Assembly (NCBI RefSeq): GCF_007954405.1 | Contig: NZ_CP042344.1 | Coordinates: 310,001 to 374,000 of the forward strand | Direction of reading: 5' to 3' | Source of the DNA: Comamonas flocculans | GTDB taxonomy: Bacteria; Pseudomonadota; Gammaproteobacteria; Burkholderiales; Burkholderiaceae_C | Length of the DNA: 64,000 bases | In this document: piece after piece, positions 57,552 through 64,000 of the stretch | Position numbering within the stretch: the stretch's first letter is position 1 | How the letters are laid out: the number at the start of each line of letters is the position of its first letter | The notes under the pieces: model-generated | Databases searched by the model: none | What the model was told of the DNA's origin: nothing | The model's input: the letters and a program-made list of their open reading frames with translations, nothing else | Program-made: the position numbers and the translations under genes

Positions 57552-57792
57552 GTCGCATCCCGCCCAATCCATCCTCGAGCTCGCGGCCACCATGGCGCAA
57601 GCCCGCCAAGTCGTTGACTGCGACAACGACCGGGACTACACCAAGGTGCGCGAGATCTGGGCCAGAGAGCCGCAGCGCAGCCTGCAGCCCGAAGCCATCC
57701 GGGATCCGGCCGACTACGCGGGGCAAGAACGCCTGGGTATCCCCTGCACGCAGACCGACTTGCCCGCCAAGAAGCAGGCGGCGCGGGTGTAG
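57550..57792 (+). CDS. small protein at the distal end of the array, function unknown
   Basis: An 80-residue frame starting MSHPAQSILELAATMAQARQ, five bases after the last cassette border, as in a cassette gene. It is hydrophilic (DCDNDRDYTKVREIWAREPQ) and GC-rich like the chromosome. No attC follows its stop, so it may be a cassette that lost its attC, or the chromosomal flank read from a chance ATG. The 80 bases to the next gene hold nothing recognisable. Confidence 0.4.
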   Translation: MSHPAQSILELAATMAQARQVVDCDNDRDYTKVREIWAREPQRSLQPEAIRDPADYAGQERLGIPCTQTDLPAKKQAARV

Positions 57793-57872
57793 CAACGGTG
57801 TCAACTGCTGCCGACGCTGACCCAGGTGCGCTGGCTGTACCTGGTGTCCCGCGTGCCGCAGCCTCTCTGTGA

Positions 57873-58226
57873 ATGGCTGCAGCCCTTTCTGCGGTCTCAT
57901 TCCAGCGTCTTTCCGCGCCCAAGCTGCAAGTCCAACTGGCGGGTGATGACCGGCGGCCACCCGAGCAGCGCGAGCAGGTGCGGCTGCGCAACAACGCGGT
58001 CACCCTGCAATTGCCCGGCACCGCCGCCCATGCCCAGGTCGTGGTGCCGGACGAGGACGTCGTGGTCTTTGGCGTGGCCGTGCAGCACCAGCCCCACCCG
58101 GCGGGCGCGGACGTGTGGATGCACTACGGCGCGCTGGCCGACATCACCGCGTGGGCGCAGTTTCTGGACAGTGCGCTCGACACGATGGCGCAGGCCCTGG
58201 GCGCGGCGCAGACCGCCACGCGCTGA
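57873..58226 (+). CDS. hypothetical protein, possibly truncated at the N terminus
   Basis: A 117-residue frame. From residue 20 on (RLRNNAVTLQLPGTAAHAQV, VVFGVAVQHQPHPAGADVWM) it reads like a true soluble protein, but the first 20 residues are of different character and an in-frame stop lies immediately before the ATG. It sits just past the integron, so its beginning may have been replaced when the array formed or decayed. No domain is recognised. Confidence 0.5.
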   Translation: MAAALSAVSFQRLSAPKLQVQLAGDDRRPPEQREQVRLRNNAVTLQLPGTAAHAQVVVPDEDVVVFGVAVQHQPHPAGADVWMHYGALADITAWAQFLDSALDTMAQALGAAQTATR

Positions 58227-58307
58227 GCTGGGCGGCGCGGGCGGCGGCGGGCACAATCGACAGCATCGTGCCCTGCGGGGCACCTGGCATGGCGGAGGGC
58301 AGATCTC

Positions 58308-58682
58308 ATGGTGCTGGTGGTCTTTGGTGCGCTGATCATGGCGCTGGGGGTGTTCTGCGGCGCGGTGCTGGCGCTGGCGCCGCTGGGCCTGGGCCCGGCA
58401 GCGGCGGACATGGCGCTGTGGGCACTGTTTCCGCTGCTGTCCGTCACCGGCTTTGTGCTGCTGGCGATGGCCGGGCGCTCGGGCCAGGTGCGCAACTTCA
58501 CCTTTGCCGCGGGCTGCGTGCTGCTGGCGCTGGCACTGGCGGCCGTGGCGGGCATAGTGCTCTCGGCCATGGCGCTGTTCACGCCCGTGGCCAGCACGGC
58601 GCCGCTGTGGTACGTGCTGGCGGTGGCGGGGCTGCTGGGCATTGCGGCGACCGCGGCCGGGCATTCCGCGCAGCGGCGCTGA
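58308..58682 (+). CDS. small membrane protein, function unknown
   Basis: A 124-residue protein with four predicted membrane helices (for example VVFGALIMALGVFCGAVLAL and WYVLAVAGLLGIAATAAG) and few charged residues outside the loop GRSGQVRN. No known family is recognised. It has no clear ribosome-binding site, and a repeat lies 47 bases downstream. Confidence 0.6.
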   Translation: MVLVVFGALIMALGVFCGAVLALAPLGLGPAAADMALWALFPLLSVTGFVLLAMAGRSGQVRNFTFAAGCVLLALALAAVAGIVLSAMALFTPVASTAPLWYVLAVAGLLGIAATAAGHSAQRR

Positions 58683-58728
58683 CCGGGCGCGGCCGCGGCG
58701 CTGCGGGACCGTGCTTGCGCATGGCTTT

Positions 58729-58790
58729 CATCAAAAAATAGAGCTGTCAGCGCTTGCCAGCAAAGCGTTTGGGGCACTTTTCATTCAGAT
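58729..58790 (+). repeat. dispersed palindromic repeat, copy 9
   Basis: It reads CATCAAAAAATAGAGCTGTC, AGCGCTTGCCAGCAAAGCGT and TTGGGGCACTTTTCATTCAG. Core AGCTGTCAGCGCTTGCC; the right arm is degraded. It lies in the intergenic space before the metalloprotease gene. Confidence 0.8.
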
Positions 58791-58974
58791 TTTCAAGGGC
58801 TGGGCAAGACCGCTGCCGGCCTGCGGGCACGAGGCGGTTGCCGGCATGGCTGTCCCCGGACGACCTGGGTTGCCGCCCGTCAACATCCGCTTACACTGCG
58901 CCATCGCCCCGGGGCCGGACGGTTCCCGGACCTGATTGCACCACCACCATCTCTTGCCTGAAAGGCCTTCCCGC

Positions 58975-60921
58975 ATGCCCGCTTTCCCTGCCCGCGCCAG
59001 CCGTTTGCGCCTTGGTGCCTGGCTGCTGCCCGCTGTTCTGGCCTGCACGCTCACCGCCTGTGGCGACGACAGCGGCTTTCTGGTGATCTCGGAGGTGTCG
59101 GCCAATGCCGCGCCCGACGATGCCGCCTGGATCGAGGTCTACAACCCGACGCGCCACGCGGTGCGCCTGGCCGACTACCAGTTGCGCACCAGCGCCAGCA
59201 ACGGCGAGACGGCGCTGGACCCCGCGCAGCCGCACACCTTCGCGCTGCCCGACGTGAGCGTGCCGGGCCACGGCCTGCTGGTGGTGGCCGCCGCCACCAA
59301 GGTCAGCAGCTGGTCACACGACACCGAGCAGATCGTCTACGTCAAGGACGGCGCGCTCAGCCCCTGGTGGGGCAGCAGCGGCTTCGTCGAACTGGTGGAG
59401 GGCGGCGCCAGCGCCGACTTCGTGCGCTTTGGCGACAGCGGCGCCGCGCCGCTGAGCGAGGGTGCCTGGCACGGCACCAACCTGGCGGCGCTGCCCACGG
59501 GCAAGCTGGCCTACGGCAGGTCCATCGTGCGGCCCATGCCCCAGGGCGCGCCGCCTTCGCTCGGGCGTGACGCCAGCCACTGGGCGCAGGTGAACTTCGC
59601 CACGCCTGCCGGTGCCAACGACGTGGCCGCGGGCGTGATCGATTCCGATGGCGACGGCATCCCCGACAGCGCCAAGCAGCCCGGCGGCAGCTACGGCGGG
59701 CTGGACCTGTACGCCATGGGCGCACGCGCGGGCCAGCGCGACATCTTCATGCAGATCGACTACATGGCCGACCCGGACGACGGCCGCCACGACCCCATGC
59801 TCAGGCCGCGCAGGGAGGCGCTGCAGAAGGTGGTCGATGCCTTTGCCCGCAGCCCCACGCGCGGCAAGCCGTATGCGCTGCACATCGACGTGGGCGCGCT
59901 GTACGCGCCCGAGTTCAGCCCGGCGGACTTCAACCTGGGCGGCGGCAAGGAGGTGGCCTTTCACCCCTGCCTGGCGGTGCCTTCGAAGCTCGACCCCTAT
60001 GGCTGGATAGGAACGGTTCCCGAGGGCTGTCGCAGCATCCACGCCTACAAGAGCGACGGTTTCGACCTGCGCCGACGGCTGGTGTTTCACTACGTGGTCT
60101 TTGGCAATTCACAGAATGCCGACGGCTCCGGCGGCTCGTCGGGCATCGCCGAGCTCTACGGCAACGACTTCATCGTGACGCTGGGCTCGCTGGACGTGGA
60201 CGGCGCCGCAACGCCCCGGGTGCCCGAAACCCCGGCACAGGAACACCGCCTGATCAACACCCAGGCGGGCACGCTGATGCACGAGTTCGGCCACAACCTG
60301 GGGCTGGGCCACGGCGGGGACGACCTGATGACCAACTACAAGCCCAATTACCTGAGCATCATGAACTACCTGCACCAGATGACGGGCCTGAGTGCCTCCT
60401 TCACCGACGGGGCGGCGGCCGAGCGCTACCTGCTCGATACGCAGAACGACGGCAGCGCCCGCCGCTACGTGCTGTGCGAGCGCCCCGGCGGCAACCCGCC
60501 GGGCGTGGTCACGGTCAGCAATTCGCCCTGCACGGCCGACTTCAGGCTGGACTATTCCGACGGCAGCGGCCAGCCGCTGGATACCGCGCGGCTGCAGGAG
60601 GGCTTGAACCTCGGGCGCGGCAGCGACCCGGGTGCGTTCGCCGACTGGAACCACAACGGCGTGCCGGACGCCGCGCCCTACGCGCTGTGCCTGAACCCGC
60701 AGAATTTCGGTGGCTACGACGACTGCCCCGCGGGCCAGGTGCTGACCGACTTCAACGACTGGGACAACCTGGTGCTGCCCTTCTCGCGCTACTACAGCGG
60801 CAGCAACAACGGCGCGCCGGTGCAGACCCTGAACAAGAGCGCACACGCCCCGGCGCCCGCACCGCGCCACCCGCGGCAGTGGATCGTCGAAACCAGCACC
60901 CCGACCGGCTGGCGCCAGTGA
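58975..60921 (+). CDS. lipoprotein with lamin-tail domain and metzincin-type protease domain
   Basis: A 648-residue protein. A lipobox (CTLTAC, Cys29) anchors it. Residues about 33-150 match a lamin-tail domain (LVISEVSANAAPDDAAWIEV and YNPTRHAVRLADYQLRT). A Ca-binding-like DSDGDGIPDSAK lies near 220. The protease site is HEFGHNLGLGH (residues 436-446), and the Met-turn LSIMNY is at about 463, as in metzincins. It is probably a surface or periplasmic zinc protease. A second Asp-rich stretch (FADWNHNGVPDAAP) is near the end. The ATG at 58975 places the lipobox correctly. Confidence 0.8.
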   Translation: MPAFPARASRLRLGAWLLPAVLACTLTACGDDSGFLVISEVSANAAPDDAAWIEVYNPTRHAVRLADYQLRTSASNGETALDPAQPHTFALPDVSVPGHGLLVVAAATKVSSWSHDTEQIVYVKDGALSPWWGSSGFVELVEGGASADFVRFGDSGAAPLSEGAWHGTNLAALPTGKLAYGRSIVRPMPQGAPPSLGRDASHWAQVNFATPAGANDVAAGVIDSDGDGIPDSAKQPGGSYGGLDLYAMGARAGQRDIFMQIDYMADPDDGRHDPMLRPRREALQKVVDAFARSPTRGKPYALHIDVGALYAPEFSPADFNLGGGKEVAFHPCLAVPSKLDPYGWIGTVPEGCRSIHAYKSDGFDLRRRLVFHYVVFGNSQNADGSGGSSGIAELYGNDFIVTLGSLDVDGAATPRVPETPAQEHRLINTQAGTLMHEFGHNLGLGHGGDDLMTNYKPNYLSIMNYLHQMTGLSASFTDGAAAERYLLDTQNDGSARRYVLCERPGGNPPGVVTVSNSPCTADFRLDYSDGSGQPLDTARLQEGLNLGRGSDPGAFADWNHNGVPDAAPYALCLNPQNFGGYDDCPAGQVLTDFNDWDNLVLPFSRYYSGSNNGAPVQTLNKSAHAPAPAPRHPRQWIVETSTPTGWRQ

Positions 60922-60959
60922 GGGCGGCAAACGCCCGGGGCAGCCAGTCCCCGGCCCGC

Positions 60960-61622
60960 ATGCGCGCGGCCACACCCGGCGCTGGCCGCCCCGCCCGCCT
61001 GTCCGCCGCCCTTGCGCTGGCACTGGCGGCCGGCGCCAGCGCCTGGCCCGCCCATGGCGCGCTGCTGCGCATCAGCGGCCTGCGCGCGGGCGAGCCGCTG
61101 CAGGCAGCGCCGGTGCAGCCGCAGCTGGACGGGCAGCGCATGCTGCTGCCGCTGGGCAGCGCCGGCGCGCTGCGCATCCAGCCCTGGCCGGCCGAGCTGG
61201 CGCAGCGGCTGGGGCCGCAGCAGCTGCGCGGCGAACTGCGGCAGCTGCCAGCGGGGCCGGTGGCGCGGCTGGAGTTCACCCGCGCGGGCGAGGACCACGC
61301 CTGGCTGGTGCTGGGCAGCGGCACCCGCTCAGGACAGCCGCTTTCGGGCGGCTGGCGGCTGCAACTGGCGCAGGGGCGTTGGTGGGCGCAGCACGGGTCT
61401 GAGCGCCTGCCCGTTGCGAGCGACGCACCGGTTCTGCTGCAGGCCCGGGGCGCGCCATGGTGCCTGTATCTGCTGGACGCGCGCGTTCCGCCTTCCGCGC
61501 AGTGGGCCGCGCTGCACGAGCAGGAAGCGCAGGCCGACTGGGCCATGCAGCGCCTGCGCGGCGACGGCCAGCCCTGCGAAGCCGCACCGCACCGCCACGG
61601 CAAAATGCTACGACAACCGTAG
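60960..61622 (+). CDS. exported protein of unknown function after the metalloprotease
   Basis: A 220-residue protein with a signal peptide ending ASAWPAHG. The mature part is rich in Arg, Leu and Gln with no recognised domain. A GTG at 60918 overlapping the metalloprotease stop is an alternative start and would couple the two. The last residues (KMLRQP) and the TAG stop are close to or inside a dispersed repeat, so the native C-terminal end may have been replaced. It may act with the protease upstream, but that is a guess. Confidence 0.6.
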   Translation: MRAATPGAGRPARLSAALALALAAGASAWPAHGALLRISGLRAGEPLQAAPVQPQLDGQRMLLPLGSAGALRIQPWPAELAQRLGPQQLRGELRQLPAGPVARLEFTRAGEDHAWLVLGSGTRSGQPLSGGWRLQLAQGRWWAQHGSERLPVASDAPVLLQARGAPWCLYLLDARVPPSAQWAALHEQEAQADWAMQRLRGDGQPCEAAPHRHGKMLRQP

Positions 61623-61670
61623 CTGCAAGCGCTTGCCCACCATGGGCTAAAAGCCGTTTTTACTTGAAAT
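61607..61670 (+). repeat. dispersed palindromic repeat, copy 10, supplying a stop codon
   Basis: It reads CTACGACAACCGTAGCTGCA, AGCGCTTGCCCACCATGGGC and TAAAAGCCGTTTTTACTTGAAA. Core TAGCTGCAAGCGCTTGCC. The TAG of TAGCTGC is the stop codon of the upstream gene, as in copy 3 at purN. Confidence 0.8.
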
Positions 61671-61691
61671 CTACCGCCGCACCGCCGCGGG

Positions 61692-62321
61692 CTACGGGGC
61701 GCTTCTGGCGGCATCGGGCGCTTCGCCTGCCGCAGTGCCACCGTTCAGCGCGGCCAGGCGGCTGGCCAGAAAGTCGTCATAGCCCTGTTGCACCAGCGCG
61801 TAGGTCTGTTGCACGCCCTCGGCGATAGCGCTGCCCTCGTCCATCACGCCCAGGCCGCTCAGGATGTCCCGGGCTTCGCCATAGCCTTGCTCGAAACCGG
61901 AGCGGATCAGCTTCATGAAGTTGCGCACCACGGCCTCGGGGTCTTCGCCCGCGTGCTGCGCGGCGTAGCGGTCGAAGAAGGCGGTGGACAGCGCGACGAT
62001 GCGCCCGGCGGTGGCCGCGGGGCTGTGGTCCTGCGCCGAGGCGGCCTGCAGTGCGCCGGGGCCGAATTCGGGCGCGAGCAGTTCGTTGATGCGGTCGATC
62101 GCGCTGCGGTAGAGCAGCGCGGTGGCGTCGTCGCCCGCCTTGAGCGAAACCTCCAGCGAGGCCTGCAGGATCTGCGCGTTCAGGCGCGCGCGCTGGTCCC
62201 GGGGCGCGGCATCGGCCGCGGGCCCGGCGGCGGCCGGCGGCGTGTCGGATGCGGCGGACGGCAGGCGGTTGGCGGGCACGGGCTGCGCCGCTGCCGCGCC
62301 GAGGGCGGAAAGGGTGGCCAT
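61692..62321 (-). CDS. DUF5610 domain protein
   Basis: A 209-residue protein. After a low-complexity Ala/Pro-rich start, residues about 45-190 match DUF5610 (LNAQILQASLEVSLKAGDDA, LLYRSAIDRINELLAPEFG, IRSGFEQGYGEARDILSGLG). The domain occurs in many gamma- and betaproteobacteria, often near motility or surface genes; its function is unknown. The 251 bases between it and the SDR gene contain no gene that I can support. Confidence 0.75.
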   Translation of the reverse strand: MATLSALGAAAAQPVPANRLPSAASDTPPAAAGPAADAAPRDQRARLNAQILQASLEVSLKAGDDATALLYRSAIDRINELLAPEFGPGALQAASAQDHSPAATAGRIVALSTAFFDRYAAQHAGEDPEAVVRNFMKLIRSGFEQGYGEARDILSGLGVMDEGSAIAEGVQQTYALVQQGYDDFLASRLAALNGGTAAGEAPDAARSAP

Positions 62322-62572
62322 GGCAAGACTCCAGCTGAACGACGGAACTAGCCTGTGTTATCGGCGCTTTTCCGGCTTTCTTGAGGGCCGATCCGTGGCA
62401 GGGCCGCCTTCGCGTTTCCGCCATGGTGCGCGCCCGCACGCCTTTTCAGGCCGCCGCGCAGGCGCCTGCCGGTCTCCAGCGCCGGATACCCGACACCGAG
62501 CGCGCTGCCCGCTCTGGCGCCTGCGCCGGCGGCGGCTGCCCGGGCAGCGGCGGGCCTGGCGGCCCCGCCGCA

Positions 62573-63421
62573 TCAGTCCTCGTAGTCGGTGCGCAGGCCC
62601 TCGGGCGCCCAGCGCTCGATGTCCGCCAGCTTGGCCTTCAGGCGCAGCGCACCCATCTGCACCGCGCGCGCGCCCAGCGCGATGTTGCGCGGCGGCTGGG
62701 CGTGCTGGCTGAGCTCGGCAATGAGGCGCGCGGCGCGGCGCGGGTCGCCCGGCTGCTTGCCGCTGTAGCCTTCGGTCTGGCGCATGCGCGCGCCCACGCT
62801 GTCGGCATAGTCGGCGATGGCGCTGGGCGTGCGCTGCAGCGAGCGCCCGGCCCAGTCGGTGCGAAACGGCCCCGGCTCGACACAGGTGACGCGGATGCCC
62901 AGCGGGTTGCATTCCACCGCCAGCGAATCGGCCCAGCCCTCCACCGCATGCTTGCTGGCCGCGTAATAGCCCGAGGCGGCAAAGCCCGAGAGGCCGGACA
63001 CCGAGCTGATGTTGAACACATGGCCGCGGCGCTGGCGGCGCATCAGCGGCAGCACCGCGCGCGTGAGCGCGAACAGGCCGAAGACGTTGGCGTCGAACAG
63101 CGCGCGGATCTGCGCCTCCTCGCCCTCTTCGACCGAGGCCTGGTAGCCATAGCCGGCGTTGTTCAGCAGCACGTCGATGCCGCCGAAGCGCCGCTCGGCC
63201 GCGGCCACGGCGGCGCTGATCTGCGCCGGCCGGGTGACGTCCAGCGTGAGGGCGAGCGCGGCCTCGGGGTATTTGCGGGCCAGCGGCTCGATGCTCTCGA
63301 CGCGGCGCGCGGTGACGGCGGCGCGCCAGCCGCGTGCCAGCACCTCTTCGGCCGCGGCGCGCCCCAGGCCGCTGGAGCAGCCGGTGATGAACCAGATGGG
63401 GGTGGCGATGGCCGGGGCCAT
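62573..63421 (-). CDS. short-chain dehydrogenase/reductase
   Basis: A 282-residue oxidoreductase. The cofactor motif is FITGCSSGLGRAAAEEVL (TGxxxGxG), NNAGYGYQ is the NNAG motif, and the catalytic Ser and Tyr-Lys are in NISSVSGLSG and YYAASKHAVEG. The C-terminal extension is of the type seen in 'classical' SDRs with unknown substrates. The gene is followed 39 bases later, on the same strand in the reading direction of doxX, by the DoxX gene upstream; both are on the reverse strand and may share a transcript. Confidence 0.87.
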   Translation of the reverse strand: MAPAIATPIWFITGCSSGLGRAAAEEVLARGWRAAVTARRVESIEPLARKYPEAALALTLDVTRPAQISAAVAAAERRFGGIDVLLNNAGYGYQASVEEGEEAQIRALFDANVFGLFALTRAVLPLMRRQRRGHVFNISSVSGLSGFAASGYYAASKHAVEGWADSLAVECNPLGIRVTCVEPGPFRTDWAGRSLQRTPSAIADYADSVGARMRQTEGYSGKQPGDPRRAARLIAELSQHAQPPRNIALGARAVQMGALRLKAKLADIERWAPEGLRTDYED

Positions 63422-63460
63422 GTCTGCCTTCAGCGGTGCGAGTGCGCCCGGTCCCGGCCC

Positions 63461-63832
63461 TCAGCGGCGGCGCCCGTCGAGCGCGAACGCGCCCCCGCCC
63501 GCCGCGGCCAGGTACAGGAAGATGAAGCAGAACAGCGCGGCCGATTCGCCGTGGTTCTTGAGCGGCAGCCAGAAGTTGCTGGCCGAGGCGTGCGCGATGA
63601 AGTAGGCGAAGGCCATTTCACCCGAAAGAATGAAAGCCACGGGCCGCACGAACAGGCCGAGCACCAGCAGCGCGCCCCCCACCAGCTCCAGCCCCATCGC
63701 CAGGCCCTGCAGCGAGACCCAGGGCACGCCGCCCAGCAGCTTCATCGCGCCGTGCAGGAAGAACATGTAGGCCGCCGTCACGCGCAGCAGCGCCAGCGCA
63801 TAGGGGCGCAGGGTGGAAGCATTCACAGGCAT
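63461..63832 (-). CDS. DoxX family membrane protein
   Basis: A 123-residue protein with four predicted helices. The start LRPYALALLRVTAAYMFFLH and the GAMKLLGGVP, GLELVGGALLVLGLFVRPVA and GEMAFAYFIAHA stretches are DoxX signatures. Family members are membrane parts of small oxidoreductases; the reaction here is not known. The ATG at 63832 is preferred, with GGAG-like sequence upstream. It precedes the SDR gene in the direction of transcription. Confidence 0.87.
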   Translation of the reverse strand: MPVNASTLRPYALALLRVTAAYMFFLHGAMKLLGGVPWVSLQGLAMGLELVGGALLVLGLFVRPVAFILSGEMAFAYFIAHASASNFWLPLKNHGESAALFCFIFLYLAAAGGGAFALDGRRR

Positions 63833-63905
63833 GCGAACTCCTTTCGGGCCGACGGCCGCCGCCACAAGAACCCCGAAGCGGCAGGCGAAGGTGCAGTGTA
63901 GGGGC

Positions 63906-64000
63906 TTACGCGCCGGCCTGCAGCGCCGCGCTGGCGTGCAGGCAGATGGCCGCGGCGGCGGCGACGTTGAGCGACTCCTCGCCGCCGGGCTGGGCGATGC
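63906..64000 (-). CDS. TrmH/SpoU family RNA methyltransferase (C-terminal end only)
   Basis: Thirty-one codons at the window edge. The sequence IAQPGGEESLNVAAAAAICL matches motif 3 of the SpoU fold (ESLNVAxAxAI), where the methyltransferase forms its trefoil knot and binds AdoMet. The protein ends LHASAALQAGA. Which RNA it modifies cannot be told from this fragment. Confidence 0.75.
   Translation of the reverse strand, partial: IAQPGGEESLNVAAAAAICLHASAALQAGA

Overview
The window is high-GC, tightly packed bacterial DNA that looks like a chromosome of a betaproteobacterium of the order Burkholderiales, most likely family Comamonadaceae. The reasons are the gene neighbourhoods (mnmC/EamA/rraA, bfd-tonB-exbB-exbD, dnaG-rpoD with a Lys/Ala-rich sigma-70 tail, ubiG-gph, carA-x-carB), the protein sequences, and a short palindromic repeat (core close to TAGCTGCCAGCGCTTGC) that recurs through the window. 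Family names rest on motif recognition and memory of the families; no database search was possible.

Layout. 1-163: start of an mlaF-like ABC ATPase. 407-1767: speD-speE (spermidine synthesis), followed by a broken AbiEii-type toxin gene. 2296-10811: housekeeping genes (icd, a stress protein, a dioxygenase, mnmC, a DMT exporter, an RraA-like protein, a SWIB-domain protein). 10878-13134: an iron-uptake block with a possible Fur box, bfd, tonB, exbB and exbD. 13153-19446: a mixed set including rlmD, a TlpA-type thioredoxin fused to an Lgt-like membrane domain, and an acyl-CoA synthetase. 19536-24166: dnaG and rpoD. 24349-30132: dppBCDF-dppA peptide import. 30186-35724: purN, an RsmB-like methyltransferase, rarA, a UDG-family protein, gph and ubiG. 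35929-40839: carA, an unknown gene and carB. 40857-42319: a small inverted-repeat element, a beta-carbonic anhydrase and a DUF2165 protein.

42382-51184 holds a thiosulfate-oxidation locus: a SoxH-like metallohydrolase, a SoxW-like thioredoxin, a small cytochrome c, then soxC-D-Y-Z-A-X-B. SoxXA would load thiosulfate onto SoxYZ, SoxB would release sulfate, and SoxCD would oxidise the remaining sulfane sulfur.

51206-57551 is the accessory region: an integron that ends head-on against soxB. Its integrase is an integron-type tyrosine recombinase but not IntI1. The array has six attC sites. Inside it lies aadA5 plus the class 1 integron 3' conserved segment (qacE-delta-1, sul1, and orf5 cut after about 20 codons). 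Ordinary cassettes follow, encoding orphan proteins, an HNH nuclease and a TIR-like protein with a winged-helix tail. The class 1 segment therefore sits in the resident array as if it were one large cassette, with a G|TT junction at both ends. This is the most unusual feature of the window.

57873-64000 returns to chromosomal genes: hypothetical proteins, a lamin-tail/metzincin lipoprotein, a DUF5610 protein, an SDR oxidoreductase, DoxX, and the end of a TrmH/SpoU methyltransferase. No rRNA, tRNA, CRISPR array or intact insertion sequence was seen.
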